Made by a program: the position numbers and the translations under genes
Part shown: in pieces, positions 34,597 through 47,118 of the stretch
How positions within the stretch are numbered: position 1 is the first letter of the stretch
Layout of the letters: every line of letters begins with the position of its first letter
From: Lingula anatina
Taxonomy: Eukaryota > Brachiopoda > Lingulata > Lingulida > Lingulidae
NCBI RefSeq assembly: GCF_001039355.2
Contig: NW_019774781.1
Span: 460,110 to 524,109 of the forward strand
Reading direction: 5' to 3'
Length of the DNA stretch: 64,000 nucleotides
Notes under the pieces: generated by a model
What the model was told of the DNA's origin: nothing
Seen by the model: only the letters and a program-made list of their open reading frames with translations
Databases searched by the model: none

Positions 34597-35711
34597 TGTG
34601 TGTGTGTTATTTCACATCGGACATTCAAAAATATGTAAACATAGAATAATTTGAATAATTAATTTAATAATAATTTCCGTATTATATTGTCCTGTTTGAT
34701 AATAATTTAAATATAAATTCTTTAATACGTACAGTACTATCAATTAACGCATCATTTTTATCAAATTGTATAACATAACATTTGACTTATCAGTGTAGGA
34801 TTAATACCACTCACGTCATTATGTTTTCATTGTCACAATATTAATTAAAAGACGGTGAAAAGACCCCGGTCCTAAATCTTAATTCACCGTACATCACAGA
34901 CACAGTACATGTAGTAAAAGAAATAATGACGTGGAAAATGAAAATAAAAATAAAGAAATAAATAAAAACGCTCAGATTGCAATTAACTGCACACAGCCGT
35001 TCTGTTGTGTATGGTAATGCACTGTGGTAACTGTTACTTGTGGACTTCAGCACTGCCACTGTACAATATCTATATAGTCTACTCACGAAATGCAGCTGAC
35101 TTGCGGTTGAATCTACATACGTGCAGCATATATACAAGCACCGACCTCGTTGGACTGCTCGGCTGTTCATAAATTACGGCTCAGCGACTCCACATTATGC
35201 AAAGCACTATTTTCAATTCAAGAAGAGAACATGTCTTGTCAACTTTTGGTGTTGATATTAACAAAAAAAGTAGTTTCGTTTTTATTGCAATAAATATGTG
35301 TAAAAATAAATCAGGAAAATAATAGCAGCAGAGGTAACTAATGTTGTGAAAAGGTTTCAGGTAAATATACAATTGACACGATTGGTGGAAATTAACTAGG
35401 TCAACCAATCAGACACGAGAACAGCGGCTTCCGGTGTATGTGAATTTCAATTCAAACAACGTGTTTCGGCGAATGCAATGTTGATATTCTAGCGAAAATA
35501 TTTCGCTACCATTGTTTTGGTCTTCAAGTACATTTACAACGGATATTTTAGCTACTTATCGATCCCAACTATTGATATGATTGATACGGGAAAGATGGGG
35601 CTGCAAGTTTAACCAGGAGAGGGCGAAAACTTGCAGGTTTTTTAAACTTCGCATATTTGTCGCTGAGTAAGTTGAACAATTATTTTTTGAAAACATTAAC
35701 CAAATAGTAAG
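34297..35711. other. Interval between transporter 5' end and cyclin B3 start
   Basis: Contains the long compound palindrome (34378-34623) and AT-rich sequence. It should hold the transcription starts of both divergent genes, but no core promoter element is clear enough to call. No coding exon was supported. Confidence 0.5.
34378..34623. repeat. 246-bp compound palindrome built of microsatellites
   Basis: Unique arms, with TCGGATGTGAAATAACACAC on the left and its near-perfect inverse on the right (one mismatch), enclose (CA)n, poly-A, an A-rich stretch, (TA)n, poly-T and (GT)n in mirror order. It lies just upstream of the transporter's first known exon. It may be a MITE whose interior expanded, or a fold-back assembly product. 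Confidence 0.85.
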
Positions 35712-36026
35712 ATGACATCGAGAAGAACATTTTTGAGACCTTTAACTACAGACCAGCTGGGTCAAAAGACGTCAAAACAGGTAAGCATTATCTAAGGGAA
35801 TTGCATATATGTATTTTAAATTCAAATTGACTTCAACCTTATTGCAGTTGCCATAACCGATTTACAGTTGGGCTCTGTTTACCGTAATACTTGTGTTTTC
35901 CTAATATTTATGGGGTTCTGGTCTAAATATTTTTTTACGCATAAGAAGTATGTGATTTTAGTAAAGTATTGTAACAAAAAAAATTTACTAGACTGAGCAT
36001 CTTGTCCATTTTATAAACCAAATGTC

Positions 36027-36081
<55 letters not shown>

Positions 36082-39000
36082 CATACTAATATACACACAT
36101 AAAATGCAAAAAAAAAAAAAAAAAACACTTGGTGTCGTTCAGGTTCACTTTGACAAAGCAGCAACAGCAGGAAGCAAGCGGACAGCTGAGGGATCACTGG
36201 CGGAGCAGAGCGTGGGGCCAAAGAAAAGAACTGCCTTTGGGGATCTTACAAATGTATTTTTAGTTTAATTTACTATTTAGAACCATTTCCTTATAATTTA
36301 TCTATATTGTCATTTAATTGTAGTCAAAGTATTAGAAGGGATTGACAGATTTTCTGTAAGTGTCAGAAACTAAGTTTCAAGATATTAGAATTGCATCTTT
36401 TGCATGGTTTTAAAAGGTTTTGTTGTTTATATTCATTTTATAAATTGATTAATTTATTATTTTTTTTTATCTGACATGCAAATGTTTTCTACTGCTTGCC
36501 CTGAAACATGTAACCTTATTTATTTTTACAGCAGATATATCATATTCTTTGTTTTCAGGCCAAAGAAAAGAAACACAATGGGCTTTCAAAAAAGCCTGTT
36601 CTAAACAAGACAACCAAAGGTCTTATGGTCAAAAACAACAAAAAAGCCACCGTACTGCTAGGAAAGCAGAGAACAAAAATCACTGACGATTCTGGCGAGA
36701 CGATAGACCTAACCCAGGATTCTCAGTCCAGTTCACAAGAAAGTAGTGGCAGTAGTAGCAGGTGAGTAGAGCGCCATCTGTTGGGAATGCTGGGAACCAT
36801 TAAACAAAACATTTTTAGGATTTGAATCAACATTGTTAAGACATAAAGAAAATGAATGTATTTGTAAATAGTTAAATACATATGGATGAAGATTATTGGT
36901 AGGTAAGTTAAGCAAAAGATTTTCATTGTCTCTTTCGTAATAATGGTGTTCATGTTGAAATATGCCTCCTGGGTAAAACACAGATTTAGTTCTTTTACTT
37001 CTTTATAAACAATCTTTTTTAGTTAAAAATGTAATCTTCGTATTTCAGTGACTCTGAAATTGAGTTTCTGAACAAGAAAAATGTTCAACTCTCACAAGAA
37101 ATAAGACCATCAACAGAGGAGAAGGTAAAGTAAAGAAGTGAAAGCTTATACATTTTTTCAATAACCAGTTCTTCTCCTTTATATCATAATTCACTATTAG
37201 TATGACACTGCAATTGAATCTGAATTCATTATCTGTATAAAACTGACACTGAGACTTAAATTGTGACTTAATACAGACATTATGATGTTAAAATATGATA
37301 CATCAATTGTGATATGTCGCTATGCTTTGTCATGACTACCTCCATGCCCAATACCAGTAAAATTGATAAGACAAAATATCAGGGATATCAATGAACTCGA
37401 CATAATTTCACCATGGGGAGTTCAACACCCTTCATATCAGCTTTTGGCCAGAGGATTCTGCGCCAAGGTGAGCTGAGGAGGTCAGTAGGCTGAACAGATT
37501 TTTGGCATAGATGGATGTTCAATGTTGTTTATTTTTTAACAGGTGCCAGATGGCGTCGATGATGTTGATGCTGAAAATCGGCTGAACACATACGAAGTGC
37601 CGCTTTATGTGAGGGACATATTTGAGTATTATAAACAAAGAGAGGTGGGTGTTGTTTTATGTAGAAAAGTTGTTGAAAAGGTTTTTTTGTTAGTGAGAAG
37701 GACCATTGAGTTTTCAAAAGATAAAAGAAAGATGAAATTCACTTGCTATGGTCAAAATTATAGCTCAAAAACAGTTTGATGGCAATTTTTTTTTTTTTTT
37801 CAGTTATGATAGGGTCCACTGAGAGTTTTTTCTTTCCCCTTTTTTCCATAAAAACCTTACGAATTTGTGAAATTTGGATTGCCTGATGCTGAATCTTGAC
37901 ATATATAAGTATGAATATATACAAATGTTAATCCAATTTAGGAAAAGTTCATGGTATCTGGTTACCTTGACAAACAATCTCATCTCACTACAAACATGCG
38001 TGCCATACTGGTGGACTGGCTCGTTGAGGTGCAAGAAAACTTCGAGCTGAACCACGAGACACTGTACCTGGCCGTCAAGCTGGTCGATCTCTATCTGACC
38101 AAGGTCGAGGTCACACGAGAGAATCTCCAACTGGTCGGGTCAACGGCAATGTTTATCGCAGCGAAATTTGATGTAAGTTGGCACAGCATGTCTTAGATTG
38201 TTGTATGTGCATATTGACAGACCTACTAAGAGTAGGACAGGTGTTTGCATGGGCACGGCAGAGATATTCCGCTTGTCATTAACAACAAAAACAAAAGAAA
38301 AGACAAAACCAAGCAATTTCACATCACTGCACCCTATACACTGTTATCAAATTAGCCATTTCATATTTGCAGGAAGGAGCAAGGCGAATCCTTTCAAAAA
38401 TTCTTTTGCCTAGTATGTATTATGTGATACTATGTAAACTCTTATTTTGTGTTATGTTACAGGAGCGCGTCCCGCCAGCGCTGGATGACTTCCTGTACAT
38501 CTGCGACGACGCGTACAACAGGGAGGAACTCGTGGGCATGGAGATGTCCATTCTGAAGACAGTTGACTTTGACCTTGGTGTGCCTCTCTCATACAGCTTT
38601 CTCCGCAGGTTTGCTAAGGTGGGTATGTGTATGGAGTCCTTGATGAAAGTGAACTTAAAGAACAATGGATCTCGTAAAATGGTCTGATAAAATTATTAAA
38701 ATAACCTGTCATTTTAATTATATGATAGATTTTCTGTGTTCAGATGCTGAAAAAACTTGCATTACTTTTAAATTATTCATTTTATAAATATTTTTTTCTA
38801 GAATGATCAAGGATAAGAATTGCAAATATTGTTCTAATTATTATAATCATTATAATATTTATTATTTCAGCTCAATGAGACACCAGATGCAGACAACAGA
38901 ACTAAGAAGGAAAGGAAAACTGTAAATGATACATTTTTATCGTATATATAATCAGATGTAATTATCTTCTCTGTCCCGCAGTGTGCGAGAGCGCCCATGA

Positions 39001-40048
39001 ATATCCTCACTCTGGCCAGGTACATTCTGGAGACTTCACTCATGGACTACCAGTTCATCCAATACAAAGATTCAGAAATGGCCGCCGCCTGTCTTTTGCT
39101 GGCGCTGAAAATGAAGAAAACTGGAGAATGGGTGAGAGGGAGAGAGAGATTTTTTTCTTTATTTTTTGTTTTCAAAAGTGTTGCTTTGTTTGTTTGTTAC
39201 TTGAGAAGATAACTCCAAAAATAATTGGAAATTTAAGAAAAAAATTTAGGGGAGACAATCATTATTATTAGCGGCTGAAATAAATGATTACAATTTCAGG
39301 GCAGGTCTTTATTTTGACATTTTCTTTAGTGGAAATCTGCACTCTTTGTGGGGTGGGGATGAAATAAATTCAAGGGTTATAGATGTTCTATGTTTTGTGT
39401 CTGTTTTTCCAGTCCAAGACTATGATATACTACACGGGCTATAATATTGAGCACCTTATGCCCATCGCGGTGGCCCTGAACACGATGCTTACGTCCCCAA
39501 GTCACAAGAACCTCAACACAATTAAGTCTAAATACTCACATAGGTATGAATATGTGTGTGTGTGTGGAAGAATAGGTTCCTTATCCTTTCTTTTATTATT
39601 AAAGGGTTCGAGAAGGTGAAAGTGTGTTGAGATAGATAATTGTGGCATTTTGTCTTTTTCTTCACACACTGTACTTAAATAATGTGCTGAGTAACTACGT
39701 CTTGGCTTTCTTCATCCCTAATGTGTGATTAAATTATAGCACAGGTGCTGAGCTTACTTATACCCATATTTGGTGAGCCTTAAGTTTTGATGCACACTAG
39801 GCATTACAGTTTTCCCAATAATATCTTGATAGGCAAATAGAAATGTGTCTCAGAACTATTCATAAAACTATTCATTTTTAAATTCACAGAACATCAGGAC
39901 AAATTTAAAAAAAATACATATATACAATATGAATTACTCAATATAGTAAATAATAATGCTTTTTTATAATTTCTTTTTTAGTGTCTTTTTCGAGGTTGCT
40001 CTGACACCACCAGTGGACATGGTGGAACTGACCGTGGACATATCATAA
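35712..40048 (+). CDS. CCNB3: G2/mitotic-specific cyclin B3
   Basis: Regulatory subunit of CDK1 in mitosis and meiosis. Ten coding exons: 35712-35780, 36143-36253, 36559-36761, 37049-37124, 37543-37644, 37942-38172, 38463-38618, 38982-39131, 39413-39543, 39982-40048. All phases join, giving 431 residues, the compact invertebrate size (vertebrate CCNB3 is much longer). The B3-type destruction box RTAFGDLTN ends exon 2 (about residues 52-60). A Lys- and Ser-rich linker follows. Cyclin_N carries MRAILVDWLVEVQENFELNH from about residue 206, and Cyclin_C begins near CARAPMNILTLARYILE (about 317). FELNHETLYLAVKLVD and SVFFEVALTP favour B3 over B1/B2. It is head to head with the transporter. AATAAA near 40779 is a possible polyadenylation signal. 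Confidence 0.94.
36028..36074. repeat. (CA)n microsatellite in cyclin B3 intron 1
   Basis: About 23 CA dinucleotides, followed by a poly-A run that ends shortly before exon 2. Confidence 0.96.
38871..38921 (+). other. Candidate 51-nt cassette exon in cyclin B3
   Basis: Between exons 7 and 8 an ATTATTTATTATTTCAG acceptor is followed by 51 bases open in phase 0, then GTAAAT. Both flanking exons are phase 0, so inclusion would add 17 hydrophilic residues (LNETPDADNRTKKERKT) between RRFAK and CARAPM without shifting the frame. Known cyclin B proteins read straight across this junction, so this is optional or cryptic at best. Confidence 0.3.
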
Positions 40049-42991
40049 CTGACCATCATCCAGTGTGTGCAATGAGGATGTCTGAGCCAGGGGTGACCAA
40101 TAGGTGGACGTGGCCTGCATAGCGGGAACCACATGTTAACCAAAATTATCTTAACGTGAAGCATTTATGGCAATTTTATATTGAATTTATTTTTTCTACC
40201 TTTAAAATGGGGTTTATATCAATTTTTTTACCTCCCAGGTATTTTTGTCAATTATAGTATGAAAAGGGAAGCTTGTGCTGTTTTACATGAAAGAAAACTC
40301 GAGTCAGACAAGAGAGTGTTTAATTCGATTCCAAATTGTGGTCCTTTTGTCAGGAATTTGCTTATTGACTAAGTAAACACAATGCTGGGTGTCAGATCAA
40401 ATCTGTATAACCCTGAATTTCATAGGCGCACAGAAATTGTCGTGGAAAGAGGCCCCTCTTGTCTGGTACGCTGTGACCTTGAGCAGCCTCTCTCTGAGAC
40501 ACAACCAGCACATTGCTGATGCTGAAGGCAACCTGCACTGTCGCAATTTAAATCAAGATTGTGAGAACTTGTATCTCGACCTATATAGGAAATGATTTAA
40601 CATTATGATATAGCAGTAACTTACTCATTTGTCTGCAATAATTGCAGACTTGGCAGCAGATTTAACCCTTAAATCACTGGTTAAATTGATTAACGCCCAA
40701 GTTGTGGAGGGTAGTTTTGTAGTGTACAGTTAGTATGTAGGTTTTACGCAGGTGGTATGTTTGTGTTGATCGTGAACAAATAAAGGTGAAATGTTGGAGA
40801 GAATGTGACTTGCGCTTGTGCCATCATTTCTTTACAGATATAACCCAGGGCCAATTTTACAGAAGAAATTGTGAAACCTGAAGTTGGTTTTAACTATGAC
40901 TATGAGACTAAAAATTTTAGTCCAATGTCAGTATTAGTTGGAGTCCACGAAAAATGAAGCATTGATTTGTTTTATAAAAAAATTTTTTTCTTTTAATTGC
41001 TTGTTATAGAACAATGACAGTGAATTTATTTTAATGGACTACCATAACTTCATCAATAATTGAAGTAGAATAAAATTTGTCGGTCTTGGGTTCTTTTATG
41101 TAGCTGGTTGCAGGCCTGTCTGGAAAACTAAATTTTGAAATTTTTTGCCCCACAGTCTGGATTATCATATAAACTGTGGGGGTAATTGTTGTACAATAAA
41201 TCTGTTATGAGTGAGTGAATGTGAACAGTGAGTTGTATCATGTAAGGGGGTCATTTATTTCATTTAATTCATTTTTAATAATTTCCTTCTTGTTGGGACA
41301 CATTGGATGCTGTGTACATCTGTGCTCGATGAATTTAGAGGAACATGTTGATGCTAGACTATAGCAGTTGATTCGTTTTCTGTGGCAGGGTCTATCTAGG
41401 TAGCCCAAATACTCATTGGGCAGAAAATTTTTTTGTCTTTGGTTTTAGATTCTCAGGGCCTGGTGGTCATAAAAGAATATTACATCTTAATAACTGTTAA
41501 GACAGACAATGAGTGTCAGACTTTTATTTAGCAAACTTTTAACTCGAAGCTAATCAAGATAGACATTTTGGTTCAGGGTTTCATTTGTCACAATGGCAGA
41601 TGGCTTCAACTTTATTGTCAAAGTCACAAACAACATATACATAGTCGCACTTTTGCAAAAGTCTGCAATTAGGATATGCCATACAGAAATTTCCAGCCAT
41701 CCTATTGAAAGTCCCTCTGCTAAAAAAACATCCTTAAGTTTCAGTAGTAATGAAACTTTGCAGTGAAGATGTACCAGTATGGTATGGCAACTTCCTCTCT
41801 CGTTTTACAATAGGACATGTTGAAAACTCAACCGAAACTACAATATATTGAAAATAAAATGTTTTAAAAAGACCATGTTTTTGTGTTTATCATTTTTGAT
41901 TTTTATTTTATTCATTTTCTGAAAAGGTGACATTTGATGATAAAGATCAACAAAAGTTATATCCACTTTGAAATATTCGTTTTATGTGTAAATGTATTTA
42001 CAAATTTAATTCTAAAATGGCATTGATGGACAAAACGTTTGCAATAATTGTAATCATGATAAATGAATAGATTATTGTATCGTAAATCTTGCATAAACCA
42101 CAACATATAACATACCAAATCTGAAAGTTTCAGTTGCACCTAGTACCAGTTTTGTATAGGCATAAAACTGACAATATATGTTAAACAGACAAAAATAGCA
42201 GGTCCCAATTAGTATGACATATACAAGATTTACTTTACTATGCTCATAAAATTGAGACATTCAAATAATGCACAGACTGCTTTGCAGTCTAAAAGTGTTT
42301 GAAAAAGATCAGTACAGAACGTGAAAACTTGGGATGCAAAAGGCACATCTTTAAAACATTTAATATACCTTAGTGGGTGTAAAGAAAAGAGCCAGATATA
42401 CTTCATCATATGTGCAAGTCGCTTCTTTCTCTTTTTTTTTTTACATCCACCATTATGATAGTATAACTCGTCAACACCATTCGTCAGCAGGTGATAAGTG
42501 CAATCGTGAAGCTGATTCATGGTGTACCTTCAATTTATATGTACAGGCACATACATAATACCAGATTGAACATGGGTTATCGCTTAAAGATGCATACTAA
42601 GCCAAATTTTGTGCCATAAATCCTGTCCAAATGCCACCACATAGTTCCATATAGCATATCTTAGAGATATAACACTTAATATTTCCGGAAAATAGCATTT
42701 AAACAGTCAATCAATAACTTATGTATTTTTCTTTAGTAGATTTTTGCCATAATGCAACAAATGTACAATTAACGAAATTATGTAGTATCAAAGCAAATAT
42801 TGAAGGCAACAGAGTATCAAACTATCCGTTTCCTTTGTATAGTTGTTATTCTACTGTTAACATATGATGAGTATAAGTTCTATGCAGTAGGCAACTGTGC
42901 TTTACTTGAGTTATACTGAAAGGTACACGTGTTGACTAGAAGTAATGACAGTTACAGGGTGTGGCTGGGACATACTAGGCCACGTGCCTTA
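40049..42991. other. Cyclin B3 3' UTR and intergenic sequence
   Basis: The first ~750 bases are probably 3' UTR, ending near AATAAA at about 40779. The rest is AT-rich, with no exon recognised on either strand. Confidence 0.55.
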
Positions 42992-43247
42992 GACTGCGTT
43001 CCCATAACCTTACCATTCCAGCTGGATCAATCTAACTCGGCAGGGATTCTCACTAAGGCACAATCAATGTAATCAGCTTAATTGTCTGGCACTCCTTTCT
43101 TGCAACATCATGGACCACAAAACTTTCCCAACTTTACCCAAGGGAGACGTGTCAGACATTTAAGTTGCTTAAACTAAATGCAATTTAGTGAGAATGCTCA
43201 GAGTTTGGTCCATCCAGCTAGTACAATAGGGTTATGGGAACAGCCCC
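42992..43247. mobile_element. MITE with about 65-bp inverted arms and TTA target duplication
   Basis: The left arm (from GACTGCGTTCCCATAACC) and the reverse complement of the right arm (GGGGCTGTTCCCATAACC...) match over about 65 bases, including CAGCTGGAT/TAGCTGGAT and TTCTCACTAA. TTA lies outside both ends (42989-42991 and 43248-43250), as in PIF/Harbinger elements. No reading frame. Confidence 0.7.
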
Positions 43248-43387
43248 TTAAACCAAATGGAGTTACAACATTTGAACTGGGGTATTATATGTTACACGTT
43301 AAACTGTTGTAGTCATGGTTAACTTCACAGAATAACAAAGATGGTCAGTAATACGTATCACAAGGTTACAGACTCTAGTATACAATA

Positions 43388-43925
43388 CGAGGGTTGATTG
43401 ATAAGTAGTGGGCCTGGTGTGGAAGGGGTTAAGCAGGGATATCCCTTTTCAGCCCTTCTATTCCCTGACTATTTAAAGGTGTGTAGGTGAAGTTTGGTGT
43501 AATTTGGTTAGTTTATGTCGACGAGGCAGCGGAAAGCTCAGGAAAGGTGTTCTGTTCCTCCAGGACAATGCCCCTGCTCACAAGTCTGTCATTGCCATGG
43601 CTGCAATCAACAAGTGTGGCTTTGAACTGATAGAACATCCACCTTATTCGCCTGATCTTGCTCCCTCTGACTATTATCTATTTCCCAAATTGAAAAAGGC
43701 CATTTCAGGTACTCACTTTGTGTCAGATGATGACGTCATATGTTTAGTGGAGGGGTTTCTGAATGGCCAAGAGAAGGGCTTATATAAAAGTGGCATAGAG
43801 GCTCTCAAAACTTGCTGGCTAAAGTGTATAGATACTCAAGGAGACTATGTTGAAAAATAAAGAAAAATACTTGTAAAATGTGTACTCCTTCTATATGAGG
43901 CTCACTACTTATCAATCAACCCTCG
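43388..43925 (+). mobile_element. Internally deleted mariner transposon
   Basis: Terminal inverted repeats of 28 bp (CGAGGGTTGATTGATAAGTA... and its inverse, one mismatch) are flanked by TA duplications at 43386-43387 and 43926-43927. The element is only 538 bp, while full mariners are about 1.3 kb. It retains the C-terminal third of a transposase, in an open frame ending at 43860. That part has two catalytic aspartates of the D,D34D triad (in LFLQDNAPAH and HPPYSPDLAPSDYYLF). The N-terminal DNA-binding domain and the first aspartate are deleted, so it could move only in trans. The near-perfect ends suggest a fairly young insertion. Confidence 0.93.
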
Positions 43926-43927
43926 TA

Positions 43928-44493
43928 CATAAAACCATTGGTGATTTGAAAATAGATTATTTAACATTTATTGATAATATTACCTCCCCCCTCCGAGAAA
44001 AATTCTGCATCTTATTTCTAAAACTCCAGTGAAGATTTTAAATATACATATACATTAATAATAGTGAATTCTTAACAACAGGAAGCTACATGTATCGTCA
44101 GAGATTCTATTACTTTATTCATCTTCCCTTTCATATTCTTTATACCTTTCTCAAAAGACAATTTGATGTGATTGATGTTCATTTCAACAGAAAGAGTGTC
44201 TTGAATTTCTCACCTCTACAAATGTAAAGTTACAGTAACAATAATTTTTGATGTTGAATGAAGCTATACAGCTTAATTCTTCATTAATATTTTCTTATCT
44301 TGGTCATCATTATTGTGGCTGAAAACTCAGTCTTTGGTCGATTTAATGAAGTGACCTTAACAATTCCAATTTTCAATTGCACCATATCTCGAGTGTTCAG
44401 TATTTCATAATCAACCAAAATAAGTGGATTTATTATCACAATCTGGTGAGGATTAGGCTTCTCTTGGATCAAGTGCATCCCTCTGGTGTCTGT
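43928..44493. other. Intergenic sequence and RagA 3' UTR
   Basis: AT-rich, with no gene recognised. It lies downstream of the RagA stop codon and should include its 3' UTR. Confidence 0.5.
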
Positions 44494-47082
44494 TTATCGC
44501 GCTGCAGCTATGGCCCCTTGTCCCTGATCTACCCTCTCCAACTTCTCAAAATGTTTCCTGGCATTTTTTATGTTGATTAAAGTGGCAGCAGAGGCTGAAA
44601 TTAAAACAGGAAATCAAAATATTTTTACATTTTGACCCCAACGTCATTGACAAAGGTCTCAGACTGGACCAAAAACACTGATGTACAATGTAGGGTGCAA
44701 AAAAGTTGTGCAAATATAAATCATTTTTAACGCCGTAGTTATTTTACACCACACTTGACTTTTGATCAGATTTATGGATTGTTAATCTGAGAATGGTTTT
44801 GAATATGGCATACTTTAGTGATTATCATTTAAAAAGAGCTGAAAATTCCACAGCAAATGTCATTTTCCCAACATAAAGGTCTATGCCCATTCTGAGTAAT
44901 ACTTTGCCATCAGTCAAGGCATAAAAAGCTGGCATGTGCTACTTACGTATTGTAGGATCAGACATGATGACCATTACATAAGTGTTGGATGTGAAGACGT
45001 CAATAAAAGCGGCAAAACTGGCATTTCTGACCTCCATACTCTGAAAAGAAGCCGCGAGCTTGCTGCAGCTCAGCTTGAACTGCTTGATGATGTTGCTTAT
45101 CTTCTCGAATCTATGCACATCTTTGTGGGGCTTTCTTATGCAGTTGGATATCACCTGAAAGAGATTCATATTGTTCTTATCTCCACATTAGTTCTTAAGT
45201 AGTTTACGAAATGATTAGGTTTATAAAAGGTATTTTGATATATCACCACTAAAGTGTCTCGTTAGGTTGGTTGAAAAACCCGTGTTGAAAATCCATTTCA
45301 GCATTATCAGAATATTTTGGAAAACATATATGCCAGTAAGTACATATGCTCAATTTTTATATATATTTAGAACAGACATGATATTCAAAATAAAATGTTC
45401 AAACAATAACATAAATTTGCCAGAAAATGTAAATTATTACAGTTACAATTTTCAAAATGCAAGATACTAAACACAGCTACAAATCTTATTACAATTCCAA
45501 TGGAAAAAAAAAAAAAAACAGCTACTAATGACTCAGGTTGCTATCTCACCAGAAAGGTGGCTCTCTCAAATAACAGGACCTCATCTGCGTCGATGATGTT
45601 GGCAAAATGGGTGAGGTTGGTCTCTAGTTGTTGGACATTAGGGATTAACATGTACACTATACATGACCAGGCCTGAACAGAAATAAACTAACGAGTTAGT
45701 CAATTTATCACATTGTAAATAAATGACTTACATAGTTCTGATAACTTAAAGCAAATAAATAAATGTATGAATGGACATATTAGAATTTCTCCCATTTTTG
45801 AACATATAATCCAGCAACTTTGTTACATAAACTCTCTTGTATATGTGAAAAGGAGTACCCAGAATTCTACAGAAAAATGATAATTAATATATACAATAAT
45901 ATATAAATACACAAATGAATAAAAGTTAAGAAATAAATTTTTCACATCGGTGCATATGTGATGTAAATCCCTAAATACCTTATACAATGTTTCATCCCAA
46001 ATGGAAGTAGCAAAGCACGTACACTNTAACAATTCCAATGAAAAAAAAAAAGAAAAAAAAAAAAAAAAAACAGCTACTGATGGCACAGGTTGCTATCTCA
46101 CCAGAAAGGTGGCTCTCTCAAATAACAGGACCTCATCTGCGTCGATGATGTTGGCAAAATGGGTGAGGTTGGTCTCTAGTTGTTGGACATTAGGGATTAA
46201 CATGTACACTATACATGACCAGGCCTGAACAGGAATAAATTTATAAGTTAATTTATCACTTTGTAAATAAATGACTTACATAGTTCTGATAACTTAAAGC
46301 AAATAAATAAATGTATGAATGGACATATTAGAATTTCTCCCGTTTTTGAACATATAATCCAGCAACTTTGTTACATAAACTCTCTTGGATATGTGAAAAG
46401 GAGTACCCAGAATTCTACAGAAAAATGATAATTAATATATACAATAATATATAAATACACAAATGAATAAAAGTTAAGAAATAAATTTTTCACATCAGTG
46501 CATATGTGATGTAAATCCCTAAATACCTTATACAATGTTTCATCCCAAATGGAAGTGGCGAAGCATGTACACTCTAGTGGCTTTGACAGTCTTTTTAAAT
46601 CTTCTTCTCTTTCTCTGAATATCTGGGATGAAAAATAATTAAATAAATTAAAAGACATTCAACAAACCTAACAAGTGTTATACTTTGCCTGATATATCCT
46701 ATATATATACAGTACTTCAAAAATTGGACATCTTCGGCCAATATACATTTGTAAAACATCATGGCTGCTGGTGAAAGTTCTAAAAGATGCTTACAAGAAT
46801 AAAGCTTTCTAAGCTCTGTCCTGTCACTTTCTCAAGTTTTGAACTGTAACTCTTCATTGAAATGCATATTAGTAAGCTACCGTATTCAAATCCAAATTAG
46901 AATCTTAACTAACATGTTTATTGGAAGATATCATGGCAGAAAACAATTTACATTTTATACGTAACATATCAATTTTTACTATTAAGTCTTGGCTCTTTAA
47001 AAATACTTTTTTTAATCTGAGATGGTAAAACAATTTCCATTTTTATGTATTATATAATAATATATACAATGGCTGAATAAAC

Positions 47083-47118
<36 letters not shown>

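Noticed and set aside
43504-43860. Treating the mariner open frame as a complete transposase
   Set aside because: It lacks the DNA-binding domain and first catalytic aspartate; the Met at its start lies at the deletion joint.
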